A program made the translations under genes and the position numbers. The notes below the pieces were generated by a model, which had not been told where the DNA came from, ran no database searches, and saw nothing but the letters and a program-made list of their open reading frames with translations. Positions 18,202-29,651 of a stretch of 64,000 nucleotides of DNA are shown piece by piece. Each line of letters opens with the position of its first letter. Position 1 is the first letter of the stretch. Source of the stretch: Lelliottia sp. WAP21 (GTDB lineage: Bacteria > Pseudomonadota > Gammaproteobacteria > Enterobacterales > Enterobacteriaceae); contig NZ_JAIWPG020000017.1 in NCBI RefSeq assembly GCF_020532665.2, positions 1 to 64,000 on the forward strand, read 5' to 3'.

Positions 18202-19763
18202 CAGAAAGTCTCCTGTGCATGGTGTGCAGTGGCAATCGCGCGCACTACCGCACGTGCTTTATTACGCGTTTCGTCAGCTTCAGACTGTGGAACAGAATCC
18301 AGAACAACGCCTGCACCGGCCTGGACGGTGGCAATACCGTCCTCAACATAGGCGGATCGGATGACGATGCAGGTATCCAGGTCGCCATGCGCGGTGAAGT
18401 ACCCTACAGCGCCGCCATAGCTTCCCCGGCGTCGCCCTTCCGCTGCGGCGATAAGCTGCATGGCGCGGACTTTCGGTGCGCCGCTCAGGGTTCCCATATT
18501 CATGCAGGCGCGGTACGCGTGGAGTACGTCGAGGTCACGACGAAGTTCCCCCACGACACGAGAAACCAAATGCATCACAAAGGAGTAACGGTCTACTTTG
18601 GTTAAATCCGCCACATAACGTGTCCCCGGGGTGCAGATGCGGGCCAGGTCGTTTCGGGCCAGATCGACCAGCATAAGATGCTCAGACATCTCTTTTTGGT
18701 CGGTCCGCATCTCCAGCTCAATGCGGCTATCAAGATCGCGATCGAGGGTTCCGTCGGCGTGGCGACCACGCGGACGCGTGCCGGCAATCGGATAGATCTC
18801 AATCTGGCGGCTGGTGGCGTCATATTTCAGAGAGCTTTCCGGTGACGCGCCAAACAGAGTGAATTCATTATCCTGCATAAAGAACATGTACGGGCTGGGG
18901 TTGCTCTTCTTCAGCACATCATAGGCCGCCAGCGGAGACGGGCAGGGCAACGAGAACCGACGAGAAGGAACCACCTGGAAGATCTCGCCCGCGCGAATCG
19001 CTTTTTGCATCTGACGCACCACCGCGCCAAACTGGTCATCGGTCTGGTTGCTTTCACAGCGCATATGTTCAACGTGTTGCACCGGTAACACAGGTGGCTC
19101 TTCATTCATCTGCTGCTGCAGTTGGGCAATGCGATGTTCAAGGCGACGCTTTTCTGCGGCAGACGGGGTGAACAGGCTGGCCTGAATACGGGTGCTTTTC
19201 TTTTTATGGTCGATAACCAGCAGCGTTTCGGCCAGATAGAAACAGTAGTCCGGGCAGTTGTTGCCCTGGTCGGTTTCCGGTAACGCTTCAAAACCCGCGA
19301 CCAGGTCATACGCAAACAGCCCGCCGAAGAACATGGCTTCGCGTTCATCTGCAGGCACCTCAACCAGGTTTTGCAGAAGACGAAACGCATCGAAGACAGA
19401 GAGTGAGCACAGACGGGCATCTTCATCCAGCAGCTGGCTGACGGGCGGGAAATGCAAAACGCGCATGTCCGGGCGCTGCTCATTCTCAATACCCGTAGGC
19501 AGAGCGGCATCCAATAACGGAAGCAGGGCGGAACCGTTCTCCGAGAGGGCTTTAATAGTGACAGTGTCACCCAGCGCGGTAATGCGCAGTGCGCTGTCGA
19601 CGAGTAACAGGCTCTTCAGATCATCTTTGCTGTCAATATCCGCTGATTCAAGCAGCAGGGTTGCCGGTCGCGCGCCGCACAGCTGATGAAACAGCGCGGT
19701 GGGGTTATGGCGGTAAGCCGCGTCGCAGGCCAGCAACTCAAGATGTGGTTTGGCGGTTTGCAT
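18201..19763 (-). CDS. trpE: Anthranilate synthase component I
   Basis: 520 residues, as in E. coli. It makes anthranilate from chorismate with ammonia supplied by the TrpD amidotransferase domain. The tryptophan feedback site stretch [13 protein letters not shown] near residue 38 is present. The chorismate-binding half has [10 protein letters not shown] and [10 protein letters not shown]. The start [14 protein letters not shown] at 19763 follows the attenuator; the open frame upstream runs through the leader and is not coding. It is the first structural gene of trp. Confidence 0.98.
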   Translation of the reverse strand: MQTAKPHLELLACDAAYRHNPTALFHQLCGARPATLLLESADIDSKDDLKSLLLVDSALRITALGDTVTIKALSENGSALLPLLDAALPTGIENEQRPDMRVLHFPPVSQLLDEDARLCSLSVFDAFRLLQNLVEVPADEREAMFFGGLFAYDLVAGFEALPETDQGNNCPDYCFYLAETLLVIDHKKKSTRIQASLFTPSAAEKRRLEHRIAQLQQQMNEEPPVLPVQHVEHMRCESNQTDDQFGAVVRQMQKAIRAGEIFQVVPSRRFSLPCPSPLAAYDVLKKSNPSPYMFFMQDNEFTLFGASPESSLKYDATSRQIEIYPIAGTRPRGRHADGTLDRDLDSRIELEMRTDQKEMSEHLMLVDLARNDLARICTPGTRYVADLTKVDRYSFVMHLVSRVVGELRRDLDVLHAYRACMNMGTLSGAPKVRAMQLIAAAEGRRRGSYGGAVGYFTAHGDLDTCIVIRSAYVEDGIATVQAGAGVVLDSVPQSEADETRNKARAVVRAIATAHHAQETF

Positions 19764-19788
19764 GATGTTATTCTCATTTATTCTGTTC

Positions 19789-19814
19789 AAAAAAAGCCCG
19801 CTATTCGCGGGCCT
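19789..19814 (-). terminator. trp attenuator terminator
   Basis: On the reverse strand AGGCCCGC and GCGGGCTT pair around AATA, followed by seven T residues. It lies between trpL and trpE. It forms when the leader is translated without stalling, stopping transcription when tryptophan is abundant. Confidence 0.92.
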
Positions 19815-19857
19815 GGTATCTGTTTGCATTTCGCAGACGAATGACACTGCCCGTAAT

Positions 19858-19902
19858 TCAGGAAGTGCGCCACCAGCCTTGCAGAGTGAAATGTGCTCTC
19901 AT
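19858..19902 (-). CDS. trpL: trp operon leader peptide
   Basis: Reading the reverse strand from the ATG at 19902 gives MRAHFTLQGWWRTS, 14 residues with two adjacent tryptophans at 10-11, then TGA. E. coli TrpL is also 14 residues and ends GWWRTS. Ribosome stalling at the Trp pair controls the attenuator 45 bases downstream. The N-terminal half has diverged while the GWWRTS end is unchanged. Confidence 0.93.
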   Translation of the reverse strand: MRAHFTLQGWWRTS

Positions 19903-19930
19903 TTTCAGATACCTGTGTTGTGTGAACTTG

Positions 19931-19965
19931 CGTACTAGTTAACTAGTTCGATGGCGTATTGTCAA
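19931..19965 (-). promoter_or_regulatory. trp promoter and TrpR operator
   Basis: On the reverse strand TTGACA (19960-19965), a 17-base spacer and TTAACT (19937-19942) form the promoter. The palindrome CTAGTTAACTAG centred near 19940, within CGAACTAGTTAACTAGTACG, is the TrpR operator and covers the -10 box, so repressor and polymerase exclude each other. Confidence 0.95.
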
Positions 19966-20041
19966 CCCTTGATTTCAGAATTTCGCCCCAACCCGTTATC
20001 ATGGGATGAATGCATTCGATTAACCTGTGATGAGAACCGCT

Positions 20042-20926
20042 TTGAGCGAAACAAAATACGCCGTGATTTATGATTTACACAGCCATACGCAGGCCTCTGA
20101 CGGTCTGCTTACGCCAGAAGCGCTTGTTCATCGGGCCGTGGAAATGCGGGTGGGTACCCTGGCCATAACCGATCACGATACTACCGATGCTATTCCCGCT
20201 GCCCGGGCAGAGATCCTGCGCAGTGGCATACCCTTGAACCTGGTATCAGGCGTGGAAATATCCACCGTCTGGGAAAACCATGAGATCCATATCGTGGGTC
20301 TGAACATCGATATTGAACATCCCCTGCTGTGTGCATTTCTTAACGAACAAAAAGAACGTCGCCACCAGCGCGCGGTGTTGATTGCCGAACGTCTCGAAAA
20401 AGCACAAATTCCGGGGGCGCTGGAAGGGGCGTACGCGCTGGCTAACGGGGGCGCTGTGACCCGCGGTCACTTTGCGCGTTTTCTGGTCGACGCCGGAAAG
20501 GCGAATAACTTTGCCGATGTTTTTAAAAAATATCTGGCACGCGGGAAAACCGGTTACGTTCCTCCGCAGTGGTGTACAATAAAACAAGCTATTGATGTCA
20601 TTCATCATTCTGGTGGTAAGGCTGTACTGGCGCATCCGGGCCGCTACAACCTTTCCGCTAAGTGGCTGAAAAGACTGCTGGCACACTTTGCCGAATGCGG
20701 CGGAGAGGCGATGGAAGTCTCGCAATGTCAGCAGGCGCCCAATGAGCGTACACAGCTGGCAACCTATGCCCGCCAGTACGGATTACTGGCATCACAAGGG
20801 TCTGATTTCCATCAGCCTTGTGCGTGGATTGAACTGGGGCGTAAGCTCTGGTTGCCCGCAGGCGTGGAGCCGGTCTGGCAGCTCTGGGAACAGCCGCAGC
20901 ACCAATTTGAAGAGAGGGAAGTATGA
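20042..20926 (+). CDS. rnm: RNase AM (Rnm/YciV), PHP-domain 5'-3' exonuclease
   Basis: 294 residues (E. coli 293). The PHP-domain metal motifs DLHSHTQASDG, AITDHDTTDA, LAHPGRY and GSDFHQP are all present. In E. coli the enzyme matures the 5' ends of ribosomal RNAs and also hydrolyses 3',5'-nucleotide bisphosphates. The conserved N-terminus (SETKYAVIYDLHSH) begins at a TTG at 20042, as in E. coli; an ATG four codons earlier (20030) is the alternative. It is divergent from trp and overlaps yciO by four bases. Confidence 0.93.
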   Translation: MSETKYAVIYDLHSHTQASDGLLTPEALVHRAVEMRVGTLAITDHDTTDAIPAARAEILRSGIPLNLVSGVEISTVWENHEIHIVGLNIDIEHPLLCAFLNEQKERRHQRAVLIAERLEKAQIPGALEGAYALANGGAVTRGHFARFLVDAGKANNFADVFKKYLARGKTGYVPPQWCTIKQAIDVIHHSGGKAVLAHPGRYNLSAKWLKRLLAHFAECGGEAMEVSQCQQAPNERTQLATYARQYGLLASQGSDFHQPCAWIELGRKLWLPAGVEPVWQLWEQPQHQFEEREV

Positions 20927-21543
20927 GTCAGTTTTTCTATATTCATCCAGATAATCCGCAGCCACGCCTGATTAATCAGGCCGTCGAGATCGTCCGCAAA
21001 GGGGGCGTCATTGTCTATCCCACGGATTCGGGCTACGCGCTGGGATGCAAAATTGAAGATAAAGGTGCAATGGAGAGGATTTGTCGGATTCGCCAGTTGC
21101 CGAACGGCCACAACTTTACGTTGATGTGTCGCGATCTGTCAGAGTTATCGACCTATGCCTATGTCGATAACGTGGCGTTTCGTCTCATCAAGAACAATAC
21201 GCCGGGCAACTACACCTTTATTCTGAAAGGGACGAAAGAAGTTCCTCGTCGCCTGCTACAGGAAAAACGAAAAACCATCGGGATGCGCGTTCCGTCTAAT
21301 CCCATTGCTCAGGCGCTGCTTGAAACGCTGGGCGAACCCATGTTGTCCACGTCATTAATGTTACCGGGCAGCGACTTTACCGAGTCCGACCCCGATGAAA
21401 TCAAGGATCGTCTGGAGAAGGTCGTTGACCTGGTGATTCACGGCGGCTATCTGGGGCAACAGCCCACCACGGTGGTTGATCTCACCGAAGAAGCTCCGGA
21501 AGTGATTCGTGAAGGTGTGGGCGACGTTAAACCTTTCTTGTAA
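20923..21543 (+). CDS. yciO: YciO, Sua5/YrdC-fold RNA-binding protein
   Basis: 206 residues, as in E. coli. The RKGGVIVYPTDSGYALGCKI stretch and the SLMLPGSDFTESDPDEI region are typical of the YrdC/Sua5 fold, which makes threonylcarbamoyl-adenylate for tRNA t6A; YciO itself is a paralogue whose role is less clear. Its ATG overlaps the rnm stop (ATGA), which argues for coupled expression. Confidence 0.95.
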   Translation: MSQFFYIHPDNPQPRLINQAVEIVRKGGVIVYPTDSGYALGCKIEDKGAMERICRIRQLPNGHNFTLMCRDLSELSTYAYVDNVAFRLIKNNTPGNYTFILKGTKEVPRRLLQEKRKTIGMRVPSNPIAQALLETLGEPMLSTSLMLPGSDFTESDPDEIKDRLEKVVDLVIHGGYLGQQPTTVVDLTEEAPEVIREGVGDVKPFL

Positions 21544-21643
21544 TCCTGTAAGTCGCTATACTACGCGGCCATCATTATTGCGGCCCTGCCGCGATAATTG
21601 ACCCTATTCGACGCCTGTGAAGGCGACACCTGAAGGATGCTCA

Positions 21644-22519
21644 ATGAGCGAAAAATTACAGAAAGTGCTGGCGCGCGCCGGCCACGGTTCACGCCGTGAA
21701 ATCGAAACGATTATTGAAGCCGGTCGTGTCAGCGTAGATGGCAAAATTGCCAAGCTGGGCGATCGCGTGGAAATCGTCCCTGGGATGAAGATCCGTCTCG
21801 ACGGACATGTCATCTCAGTTAAAGAGTCTGCAGAGCAGATTTGCCGCGTGCTGGCGTACTACAAACCTGAGGGTGAGTTGTGTACTCGCAACGATCCTGA
21901 AGGCCGTCCGACGGTATTTGACCGCCTGCCTAAACTGCGTGGCGCACGCTGGATTGCCGTTGGGCGTCTGGATGTGAATACCTGCGGCCTGCTGTTGTTC
22001 ACCACCGACGGTGAACTGGCGAACCGCCTGATGCACCCAAGCCGTGAAGTTGAACGTGAATACGCGGTGCGTGTATTTGGTGAAGTTGACGAAAATAAAC
22101 TGCGCGATCTGTCGCGTGGCGTGCAGCTTGAAGACGGCCCGGCCGCCTTTAAAACCATTAAATTTACCGGTGGTGAAGGGATTAACCAGTGGTATAACGT
22201 GACCCTCACTGAAGGCCGTAACCGTGAGGTTCGTCGTCTTTGGGAAGCGGTTGGCGTGCAGGTGAGCCGACTGATCCGCGTTCGCTACGGCGATATTTTG
22301 CTGCCTAAAGGGCTGCCGCGCGGCGGGTACACCGAGCTTGATTTAACCCAGACGAACTACCTGCGCGAGCTGGTAGGCCTGACGCCGGAAACCACGTCTA
22401 AAGTGGCGGTTGAGAAAGATCGTCGTCGCGTGAAGGCGAATCAGATTCGTCGTGCGGTGAAACGCCATACTCAGGTCAGTACCGGGCGTCGCTCCGGTAG
22501 CCGTAACAACAACGGTTAA
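21644..22519 (+). CDS. rluB: 23S rRNA pseudouridine(2605) synthase
   Basis: 291 residues, as in E. coli RluB. An S4 RNA-binding domain (about 1-60, with [18 protein letters not shown]) precedes the RsuA-type catalytic domain. The catalytic aspartate lies in [20 protein letters not shown]. The C-terminal tail is basic and disordered. GAAGGA before the ATG at 21644 sets the start; the frame is open further upstream. Confidence 0.96.
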   Translation: MSEKLQKVLARAGHGSRREIETIIEAGRVSVDGKIAKLGDRVEIVPGMKIRLDGHVISVKESAEQICRVLAYYKPEGELCTRNDPEGRPTVFDRLPKLRGARWIAVGRLDVNTCGLLLFTTDGELANRLMHPSREVEREYAVRVFGEVDENKLRDLSRGVQLEDGPAAFKTIKFTGGEGINQWYNVTLTEGRNREVRRLWEAVGVQVSRLIRVRYGDILLPKGLPRGGYTELDLTQTNYLRELVGLTPETTSKVAVEKDRRRVKANQIRRAVKRHTQVSTGRRSGSRNNNG

Positions 22520-22525
22520 CGTAAA

Positions 22526-22550
22526 AAAACCCGGCGCTGCCGGGTTTTTT
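22526..22550. terminator. Bidirectional terminator between rluB and cobA
   Basis: AAAACCCGGC GCT GCCGGGTTTT has A- and T-runs on both sides and lies between the convergent stops of rluB and cobA. Confidence 0.9.
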
Positions 22551-22551
22551 A

Positions 22552-23142
22552 TTAGTAGTCGATGCCAATCTGCGCTTTTATGCCCGCATCAAACGCGTGT
22601 TTCACCGGCCGAAGTTCGCTGACCGTGTCCGCGTAATCCAGAATATCCCGGTGGCAACCACGGCCCGTAATAATGACCGTCTGGTGAGAAGGCCGCGCTT
22701 TTAACGTCTGCATCACCTCCTCAAGCGGCAGATAATCGTAGGCCACCATATAGGTGATCTCATCCAGCACGACCATATTTATATCCGGATTGGCGAGCAT
22801 TCTTTTGCCATGCTCCCAGACGGCGAGGCAGGCGGCAGTGTCGCTTTCGCGATTTTGTGTATCCCAGGTAAAACCGGTGGCCATCACTTGAAATTCAACG
22901 CCGTGCGGCTCAAGCAGATTACGCTCACCGTTGGGCCATTCACCCTTGATAAATTGCACGACGCCCACTTTTTGTCCGTGGCCGACGGCACGGGTCGCTG
23001 TGCCAAACGCGGCGGTTGTTTTCCCTTTGCCATTGCCCGTGAACACGATGACGATACCGCGTTCCTGCTGTGCGGCCGCGACACGCGCATCAACCTGCTC
23101 TTTAAGACGCTGCTGGCGCTGCTGGTGACGATCTTCACTCAT
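22552..23142 (-). CDS. btuR: Corrinoid adenosyltransferase (CobA/BtuR)
   Basis: 196 residues, as in E. coli BtuR. It transfers the adenosyl group of ATP to cob(I)alamin to form adenosylcobalamin. The P-loop GNGKGKTTAAFGTA lies at about residues 36-49, with VVQFIKGEWPNGE and the Walker-B-like MVVLDEITYMVAYDY downstream. Its ATG overlaps the yciK stop by four bases. No cobalamin riboswitch was seen upstream. Confidence 0.95.
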   Translation of the reverse strand: MSEDRHQQRQQRLKEQVDARVAAAQQERGIVIVFTGNGKGKTTAAFGTATRAVGHGQKVGVVQFIKGEWPNGERNLLEPHGVEFQVMATGFTWDTQNRESDTAACLAVWEHGKRMLANPDINMVVLDEITYMVAYDYLPLEEVMQTLKARPSHQTVIITGRGCHRDILDYADTVSELRPVKHAFDAGIKAQIGIDY

Positions 23143-23900
23143 TGCGAAATCCCTGGTTTACGGCCCGGTTGGGCATCAAAGGTCATACCGGTTTTACGGC
23201 GGCTATCGTCACCCATCAACCACAAATAGAGCGGCATAATATCGGCCGGGGTTTTAAGCTTTTGTGGGTCTTCGGTCGGGAAAGCGCTGGCGCGCATTTT
23301 GGTGCGCGTGCCGCCCGGATTAATGCAATTAACGCGAAGCGTCTGGTTTTGATACTCCTCCGCCAGGACCTGCATCATCCCTTCAGTGGCAAATTTAGAT
23401 GCCGCATAAGCTCCCCAGTTTGCGCGGCCTTCACGGCCCACGCTGGATGAGGTAAAGACCAGCGATCCGGAATCAGACTTGAGTAATAAAGGAAGGAGTG
23501 CTTGAGTCAGGAAGAAGGTGCCATTTACATTCACCTGCATCACCTGTTGCCAGACATCCGGGTTCTGCTTATCCATAGGACAGACATCACCCAGCAGCCC
23601 CGCATTGTGTAAAACGCCATCAAGGCGTGGATAGTGTTCAGCGATGCGCTGGGCCAGTTCACGGCAGGTTTCGGGAGTACAGGTCAGCAGATCGAGGGTG
23701 AAGGTACGCGCTGGGGCACCGCCTGCATCAGCGATCTCCTGGGCCACCTGGCGCAGTTTATCTTCATTGCGACCAAGCAGCACGAGCCTTGCGCCGTATT
23801 GTGAGTAGGTCAGGGCGGCTTCCCGACCAATCCCGTCGCTGGCGCCGGTGACCAGAATGATGCGGTTCTGCAGTAGATCTTTTTGCGGTTGATAGTGCAC
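23139..23900 (-). CDS. yciK: YciK, short-chain dehydrogenase/reductase
   Basis: 253 residues (E. coli 252). The TGASDGIG nucleotide-binding loop, HNAGLLGD and the YAASK catalytic pair mark a classical SDR; the substrate is unknown. The start is GTG at 23900, with CAGGAGT four bases upstream, agreeing with the E. coli N-terminus (HYQPQKDLL). Coupled by overlap to btuR, as in E. coli. Confidence 0.94.
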   Translation of the reverse strand: MHYQPQKDLLQNRIILVTGASDGIGREAALTYSQYGARLVLLGRNEDKLRQVAQEIADAGGAPARTFTLDLLTCTPETCRELAQRIAEHYPRLDGVLHNAGLLGDVCPMDKQNPDVWQQVMQVNVNGTFFLTQALLPLLLKSDSGSLVFTSSSVGREGRANWGAYAASKFATEGMMQVLAEEYQNQTLRVNCINPGGTRTKMRASAFPTEDPQKLKTPADIMPLYLWLMGDDSRRKTGMTFDAQPGRKPGISQ

Positions 23901-24157
23901 GGTGACTCCTGTGGCGCGATGCACGCGCTGCTACGCCTTCTGTTCTTTTCGCTTTTTTGGGTTTATGCCCGAAATGGCGCGTGATTTCAATCAGTCTACA
24001 GGAGATAAGGCTTCCAAATTAACAATTTGCAATGATTTCATGGCGATTGACGCATTTCTGAAAACGCCTCGCAACTCAGGTGTCGCAAACGAGACGCCTG
24101 GTTTAGGCTGTTGTACACTGAGCTTGACAAAGTCGTGGCTAAATCAAGGTGGAACAC

Positions 24158-25201
24158 GTGGAGTTACTTTCTGAGTATGGTTTGTTTCTGGCAAAAATCG
24201 CGACGGTGGTTGTCGCGATCGCCGTCATCGCAGTCCTGGTGGTGAATCTGGCGCAGCGAAAGCGTCAGCGGGGTGAATTACGTATTACCCGCTTAAGTGA
24301 GCAATATAAGGAGATGCAGGAAGATATGTCCGTTGGGTTGCTGGATGGACACCAGCAAAAGCTGTGGCATAAGGCTCAAAAGAAAAAGCACAAGCAGGAT
24401 GAAAAAGCGGCGAAAGCAAAAGCCAAACAAGGGCAACAGACAGCCCTCAAACCACGTGTCTATGTTCTCGATTTTAAAGGCAGTATGGATGCGCACGAAG
24501 TCACCTCGCTGCGGGAAGAAGTGACGGCAGTGATGGCGGTGGCAAAACCTGAAGATCAGGTCGTTTTACGTCTTGAAAGCCCTGGCGGCGTGGTGCATGG
24601 CTATGGCCTGGCCGCGTCGCAACTGCAGCGTTTACGTGAGAAGAATATTCCTCTCACCGTGGCCGTTGATAAGGTGGCGGCAAGCGGAGGCTATATGATG
24701 GCCTGTGTGGCTGATAAAATCGTTGCCGCGCCGTTTGCCATTTTAGGTTCGATTGGCGTAGTGGCACAGATCCCGAACTTTAACCGCTTCCTGAAAAACA
24801 AAGAGATCGATATTGAGCTGCATACCGCAGGGCAGTATAAACGGACCCTGACCCTGTTGGGTGAAAACACCGAAGAAGGGCGACAGAAATTCCGTGAGGA
24901 TCTCAACGAAACGCATCTCCTGTTCAAGGATTTTGTCAAACGTATGCGTCCGTCTCTGGATATTGAACAGGTGGCTACGGGTGAGCACTGGTACGGAATG
25001 CAGGCCCGGGAAAAAGGGCTGATTGACGAGGTGGGGACGAGTGACGATCTGTTACTGGGACTGATGGAGGGGCGCGAGCTTATTGGCGTGCGCTATACCC
25101 AGCGTAAAAGATTGCTCGACAGATTCACCAACAGCGCGGCCGAAAGTGCTGATCGTCTGTTGCTGCGCTGGCTACAGAGAGGCCAGAAACCGCTCCTCTA
25201 A
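24158..25201 (+). CDS. sohB: SohB, S49-family inner-membrane peptidase
   Basis: 347 residues (E. coli 349). An N-terminal membrane segment (about 9-30) is followed by a charged linker and the S49 peptidase domain. The nucleophile serine is in KVAASGGYMMACVAD, and LESPGGVVHGYG is the family signature. It is a putative periplasmic protease related to SppA. The GTG at 24158, with AGGTGG eight bases before, agrees with E. coli; a start three codons earlier (24149) is less likely. A divergent gap of 257 bp separates it from yciK and holds no gene. Confidence 0.94.
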   Translation: MELLSEYGLFLAKIATVVVAIAVIAVLVVNLAQRKRQRGELRITRLSEQYKEMQEDMSVGLLDGHQQKLWHKAQKKKHKQDEKAAKAKAKQGQQTALKPRVYVLDFKGSMDAHEVTSLREEVTAVMAVAKPEDQVVLRLESPGGVVHGYGLAASQLQRLREKNIPLTVAVDKVAASGGYMMACVADKIVAAPFAILGSIGVVAQIPNFNRFLKNKEIDIELHTAGQYKRTLTLLGENTEEGRQKFREDLNETHLLFKDFVKRMRPSLDIEQVATGEHWYGMQAREKGLIDEVGTSDDLLLGLMEGRELIGVRYTQRKRLLDRFTNSAAESADRLLLRWLQRGQKPLL

Positions 25202-25208
25202 GAGCAGA

Positions 25209-25238
25209 CAAAAACGCGAGGCATCTGCCTCGCGTTTT
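25209..25238. terminator. Bidirectional terminator between sohB and yciN
   Basis: A long stem, AAAACGCGAGGCA paired with TGCCTCGCGTTTT, lies between the convergent stops of sohB and yciN. Confidence 0.92.
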
Positions 25239-25240
25239 GT

Positions 25241-25492
25241 TTAATCGACCAGGTGATACTTCTCAGAGAGGGTATGCGCCAGGTATTTGAACATGTTGAA
25301 CACCGCCGTGCTTTTGGGCGTCGGGAGACCTTGTTCATCAAGATAGTATTCTCCACTAAACACCAGCACGCCGTTGCGCTGTTCAACACCCGTGGCTTCT
25401 ATACCGGCCAGCGTGTCTTCGTGTTCACGGATCAGTTTGTTGGCTTCGAGAAGCAGTGTCACGCGATCGATGGGTTGAGTACTTTGCTGCAT
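25241..25492 (-). CDS. yciN: YciN, DUF2498 family small protein
   Basis: 83 residues, as in E. coli, starting [20 protein letters not shown] at 25492. AAGGAGT lies before the ATG. The family has no known function. It is convergent with sohB and divergent from topA. Confidence 0.93.
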   Translation of the reverse strand: MQQSTQPIDRVTLLLEANKLIREHEDTLAGIEATGVEQRNGVLVFSGEYYLDEQGLPTPKSTAVFNMFKYLAHTLSEKYHLVD

Positions 25493-25891
25493 ATTCCACT
25501 CCTTAAACAGTGACATTAGTCTACGCCCGACCGGCACCATGGGCAAATTTTCCCTGTTTTTTGAGGGGCTAGAGCAAAGGTGCTGAGCTGGCGCGATTTG
25601 CTTTTGCATGCTAATAAAGTTGCGTAACAGATTTTATCAGGTACAGTGTGCGCTTTCGTCATTCTGGCAACAGAATTGCTTGACATTCGACCCAAAGCTC
25701 GTCGCATAGTCACTTCAGTGCGAGAAAAAAGCCCGATAACTCAATCGCCTGGACGCATCTTAGAGCGCGTCCATTCAGAAAAAGGGGTTGATATCCCCTG
25801 GCGTCGTCGCAATATACATGGCTCGTCGCTAGCGGAAGGGAAATCAACGTGCGGCGTATTCCTGGAAGAATTAAATTAGGTAAAGGTGAAT
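25493..25891 (+). promoter_or_regulatory. Long leader/promoter region of topA
   Basis: About 400 bp without a gene separates yciN and topA. E. coli topA is transcribed from several promoters in this interval, including a heat-shock one, and responds to supercoiling. I did not assign individual boxes. AGGTAAAGGTGAAT precedes the topA ATG and gives its ribosome-binding site. Confidence 0.5.
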
Positions 25892-28489
25892 ATGGGTAAA
25901 GCTCTCGTTATCGTTGAGTCCCCGGCAAAAGCCAAAACGATCAATAAGTATCTGGGTAATGACTACGTGGTTAAGTCCAGCGTCGGTCATATCCGCGATT
26001 TGCCGACAAGTGGCTCAGCCAGCAAAAAGAGCGCAGATTCTACCTCCACCAAAGGGGCTAAGAAGCCTAAAAAGGATGAACGTAGTGCGCTCGTCAACCG
26101 AATGGGTGTCGATCCGTGGCATGACTGGCAGGCTCAGTACGAAGTGCTGCCAGGGAAAGAAAAAGTCGTCAACGAGCTGAAGCAGCTTGCAGAGAAAGCC
26201 GACCATATCTATCTCGCAACCGACCTTGACCGCGAAGGGGAGGCCATTGCATGGCACCTGCGGGAAATTATCGGTGGTGATGACAAACGCTATAGCCGCG
26301 TTGTCTTTAACGAGATCACAAAGAATGCGATTCGCCAGGCCTTTGAAAAGCCGGGTGAACTGAATATTGACCGTGTTAATGCCCAGCAGGCGCGTCGCTT
26401 TATGGACCGCGTTGTGGGTTACATGGTATCCCCACTGCTGTGGAAGAAAATTGCCCGTGGCCTCTCCGCCGGACGTGTGCAGTCCGTTGCTGTACGTCTG
26501 GTGGTTGAGCGTGAACGCGAAATAAAAGCGTTCGTCCCGGAAGAGTTCTGGGAAATTGACGCTAACGTCACCACCCCTGGCGGCGATGCGTTGCCGCTGC
26601 AGGTGACACACCAGAATGATAAGGCGTTCCGCCCTGAAAACCGCGATCAGACAATGGCTGCGGTGGCCTTGCTGAAAAAAGCCCGTTATCAGGTGGTGGA
26701 TCGCGAAGATAAACCGACCAGCAGTAAACCGGGTGCTCCATTCATTACTTCTACACTCCAGCAGGCGGCAAGTACGCGTCTGGGCTATGGCGTGAAGAAA
26801 ACCATGATGATGGCACAGCGTCTTTATGAAGCCGGTTACATCACCTATATGCGTACTGACTCAACCAATCTGAGCCAGGATGCGGTGACCATGTTGCGCG
26901 ACTACATCAGCGACAATTTTGGTAAAAAGTACCTGCCGGAAAGCCCGATTCAGTACGCCAGCAAAGAGAACTCTCAGGAAGCGCACGAAGCCATTCGTCC
27001 TTCTGACGTCTCCGTGCAGGCCGAAGCGTTGAAAGATATGGAAGCCGACGCACAGAAGCTGTATCAGCTTATCTGGCGTCAGTTTGTTGCCTGTCAGATG
27101 ACACCGGCAAAATACGACTCCACCACGCTGACCGTTGGCGCAGGTGATTTCCGCCTGAAAGCGCGTGGCCGTATTCTGCGCTTCGATGGCTGGACGAAAG
27201 TGATGCCAGCCCTGCGTAAAGGCGATGAAGATCGCACGCTGCCTGCCGTGAACAAAGGGGACGAACTGTCCCTGACGGAACTGCTCCCTGCTCAGCACTT
27301 TACCAAGCCACCTGCGCGTTTCAGCGAAGCGTCGTTGGTGAAAGAGCTGGAAAAACGCGGTATCGGTCGTCCGTCGACCTACGCCTCGATTATTTCGACC
27401 ATCCAGGATCGCGGTTACGTCCGTGTTGAAAGCCGTCGCTTCTATGCCGAAAAAATGGGTGAAATTGTCACCGACCGGTTAGAAGAGAACTTCCGCGAGT
27501 TGATGAATTACGACTTTACGGCACAGATGGAAGATCGTCTGGACGAAGTCGCCAATCATCAGGCGGAGTGGAAAAAGGTTCTCGACAGCTTCTTCAGCGA
27601 CTTTACGCTTCAGTTAAATAAAGCGGAAAAGGATCCTGAAGAGGGCGGTATGCAGCCTAATCAGATGGTGATGACCAGCATCGATTGCCCGACCTGTGGT
27701 CGTAAAATGGGTATTCGTACAGCCACCACCGGGGTCTTCCTGGGCTGTTCGGGTTATGCATTGCCGCCGAAAGAGCGCTGCAAAACCACCATTAATCTGG
27801 TGCCTGAAAACGAAGTGCTTAACGTCCTGGAAGGCGACGATGCGGAAACCAACGCGCTTCGTGCAAAACGCCGCTGCCAGAAATGTGGCACCGCGATGGA
27901 CAGCTATCTGATCGATCCTAAACGTAAGCTGCATGTCTGTGGTAATAACCCGACCTGCGACGGTTACGAGATCGAAGAAGGCGAGTTCCGCATTAAGGGC
28001 TATGACGGCCCAATCGTTGAGTGCGAAAAATGTGGTTCTGAAATGCACCTGAGAATGGGGCGTTTCGGTAAGTACATGGCCTGTACCAACGACGAGTGTA
28101 AAAACACGCGTAAAATCCTGCGTAACGGGGAAGTGGCACCGCCGAAAGAAGATCCGGTTCCGCTGCCTGAACTGCCGTGTGAGAAATCAGACGCTTATTT
28201 CGTGCTGCGTGATGGTGCTGCGGGTGTGTTCCTTGCGGCCAACACCTTCCCGAAATCGCGTGAAACGCGTGCGCCACGTGTGGCTGAGTTGTACCGTTTC
28301 CGCGATCGCTTGCCGGAAAAACTGCGCTATCTGGCAGACGCGCCACAGGCCGATCCTGAAGGTAACGAGACCGTTGTCCGCTTTAGCCGCAAAACGAAGC
28401 AGCAGTACGTTGCCGCTGAGAAAGAGGGTAAAGCGACCGGCTGGTCTGCATTCTTTGTGGACGGTAAATGGGTTGAAGGTAAGAAATAA
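25892..28489 (+). CDS. topA: DNA topoisomerase I
   Basis: 865 residues, the E. coli length. It relaxes negative supercoils by a 5'-phosphotyrosine intermediate. The TOPRIM domain begins [20 protein letters not shown], and the [13 protein letters not shown] motif binds magnesium. The catalytic tyrosine is in [10 protein letters not shown] near residue 319. Three C-terminal zinc ribbons follow ([27 protein letters not shown]), then two more ribbon-like domains. The start at 25892 agrees with the family; two upstream codons are not conserved. Confidence 0.98.
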   Translation: MGKALVIVESPAKAKTINKYLGNDYVVKSSVGHIRDLPTSGSASKKSADSTSTKGAKKPKKDERSALVNRMGVDPWHDWQAQYEVLPGKEKVVNELKQLAEKADHIYLATDLDREGEAIAWHLREIIGGDDKRYSRVVFNEITKNAIRQAFEKPGELNIDRVNAQQARRFMDRVVGYMVSPLLWKKIARGLSAGRVQSVAVRLVVEREREIKAFVPEEFWEIDANVTTPGGDALPLQVTHQNDKAFRPENRDQTMAAVALLKKARYQVVDREDKPTSSKPGAPFITSTLQQAASTRLGYGVKKTMMMAQRLYEAGYITYMRTDSTNLSQDAVTMLRDYISDNFGKKYLPESPIQYASKENSQEAHEAIRPSDVSVQAEALKDMEADAQKLYQLIWRQFVACQMTPAKYDSTTLTVGAGDFRLKARGRILRFDGWTKVMPALRKGDEDRTLPAVNKGDELSLTELLPAQHFTKPPARFSEASLVKELEKRGIGRPSTYASIISTIQDRGYVRVESRRFYAEKMGEIVTDRLEENFRELMNYDFTAQMEDRLDEVANHQAEWKKVLDSFFSDFTLQLNKAEKDPEEGGMQPNQMVMTSIDCPTCGRKMGIRTATTGVFLGCSGYALPPKERCKTTINLVPENEVLNVLEGDDAETNALRAKRRCQKCGTAMDSYLIDPKRKLHVCGNNPTCDGYEIEEGEFRIKGYDGPIVECEKCGSEMHLRMGRFGKYMACTNDECKNTRKILRNGEVAPPKEDPVPLPELPCEKSDAYFVLRDGAAGVFLAANTFPKSRETRAPRVAELYRFRDRLPEKLRYLADAPQADPEGNETVVRFSRKTKQQYVAAEKEGKATGWSAFFVDGKWVEGKK

Positions 28490-28516
28490 CCTTTAATTAC
28501 CGTTAGTTACCTCTTG

Positions 28517-28543
28517 AAGGGCCGGAAATCCGGCCCTTTTTTA
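28517..28543 (+). terminator. Terminator after topA
   Basis: GGGCCGGAAATCCGGCCC (28519-28536) followed by TTTTTTA. Confidence 0.93.
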
Positions 28544-28640
28544 TTGCACTGTTATTATTTTTTGATCCGTACTATACAGTCAGGATATAAATGATATAGT
28601 GGTTATAGTTAACCCATTTCTTATTATTAAATCGTCTTAA

Positions 28641-29651
<1,011 letters not shown>

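Noticed and set aside
23143..24157. Possible cobalamin riboswitch for btuR
   Set aside because: btuR starts inside the yciK stop, and no leader with a B12-box-like sequence was found upstream of either gene.
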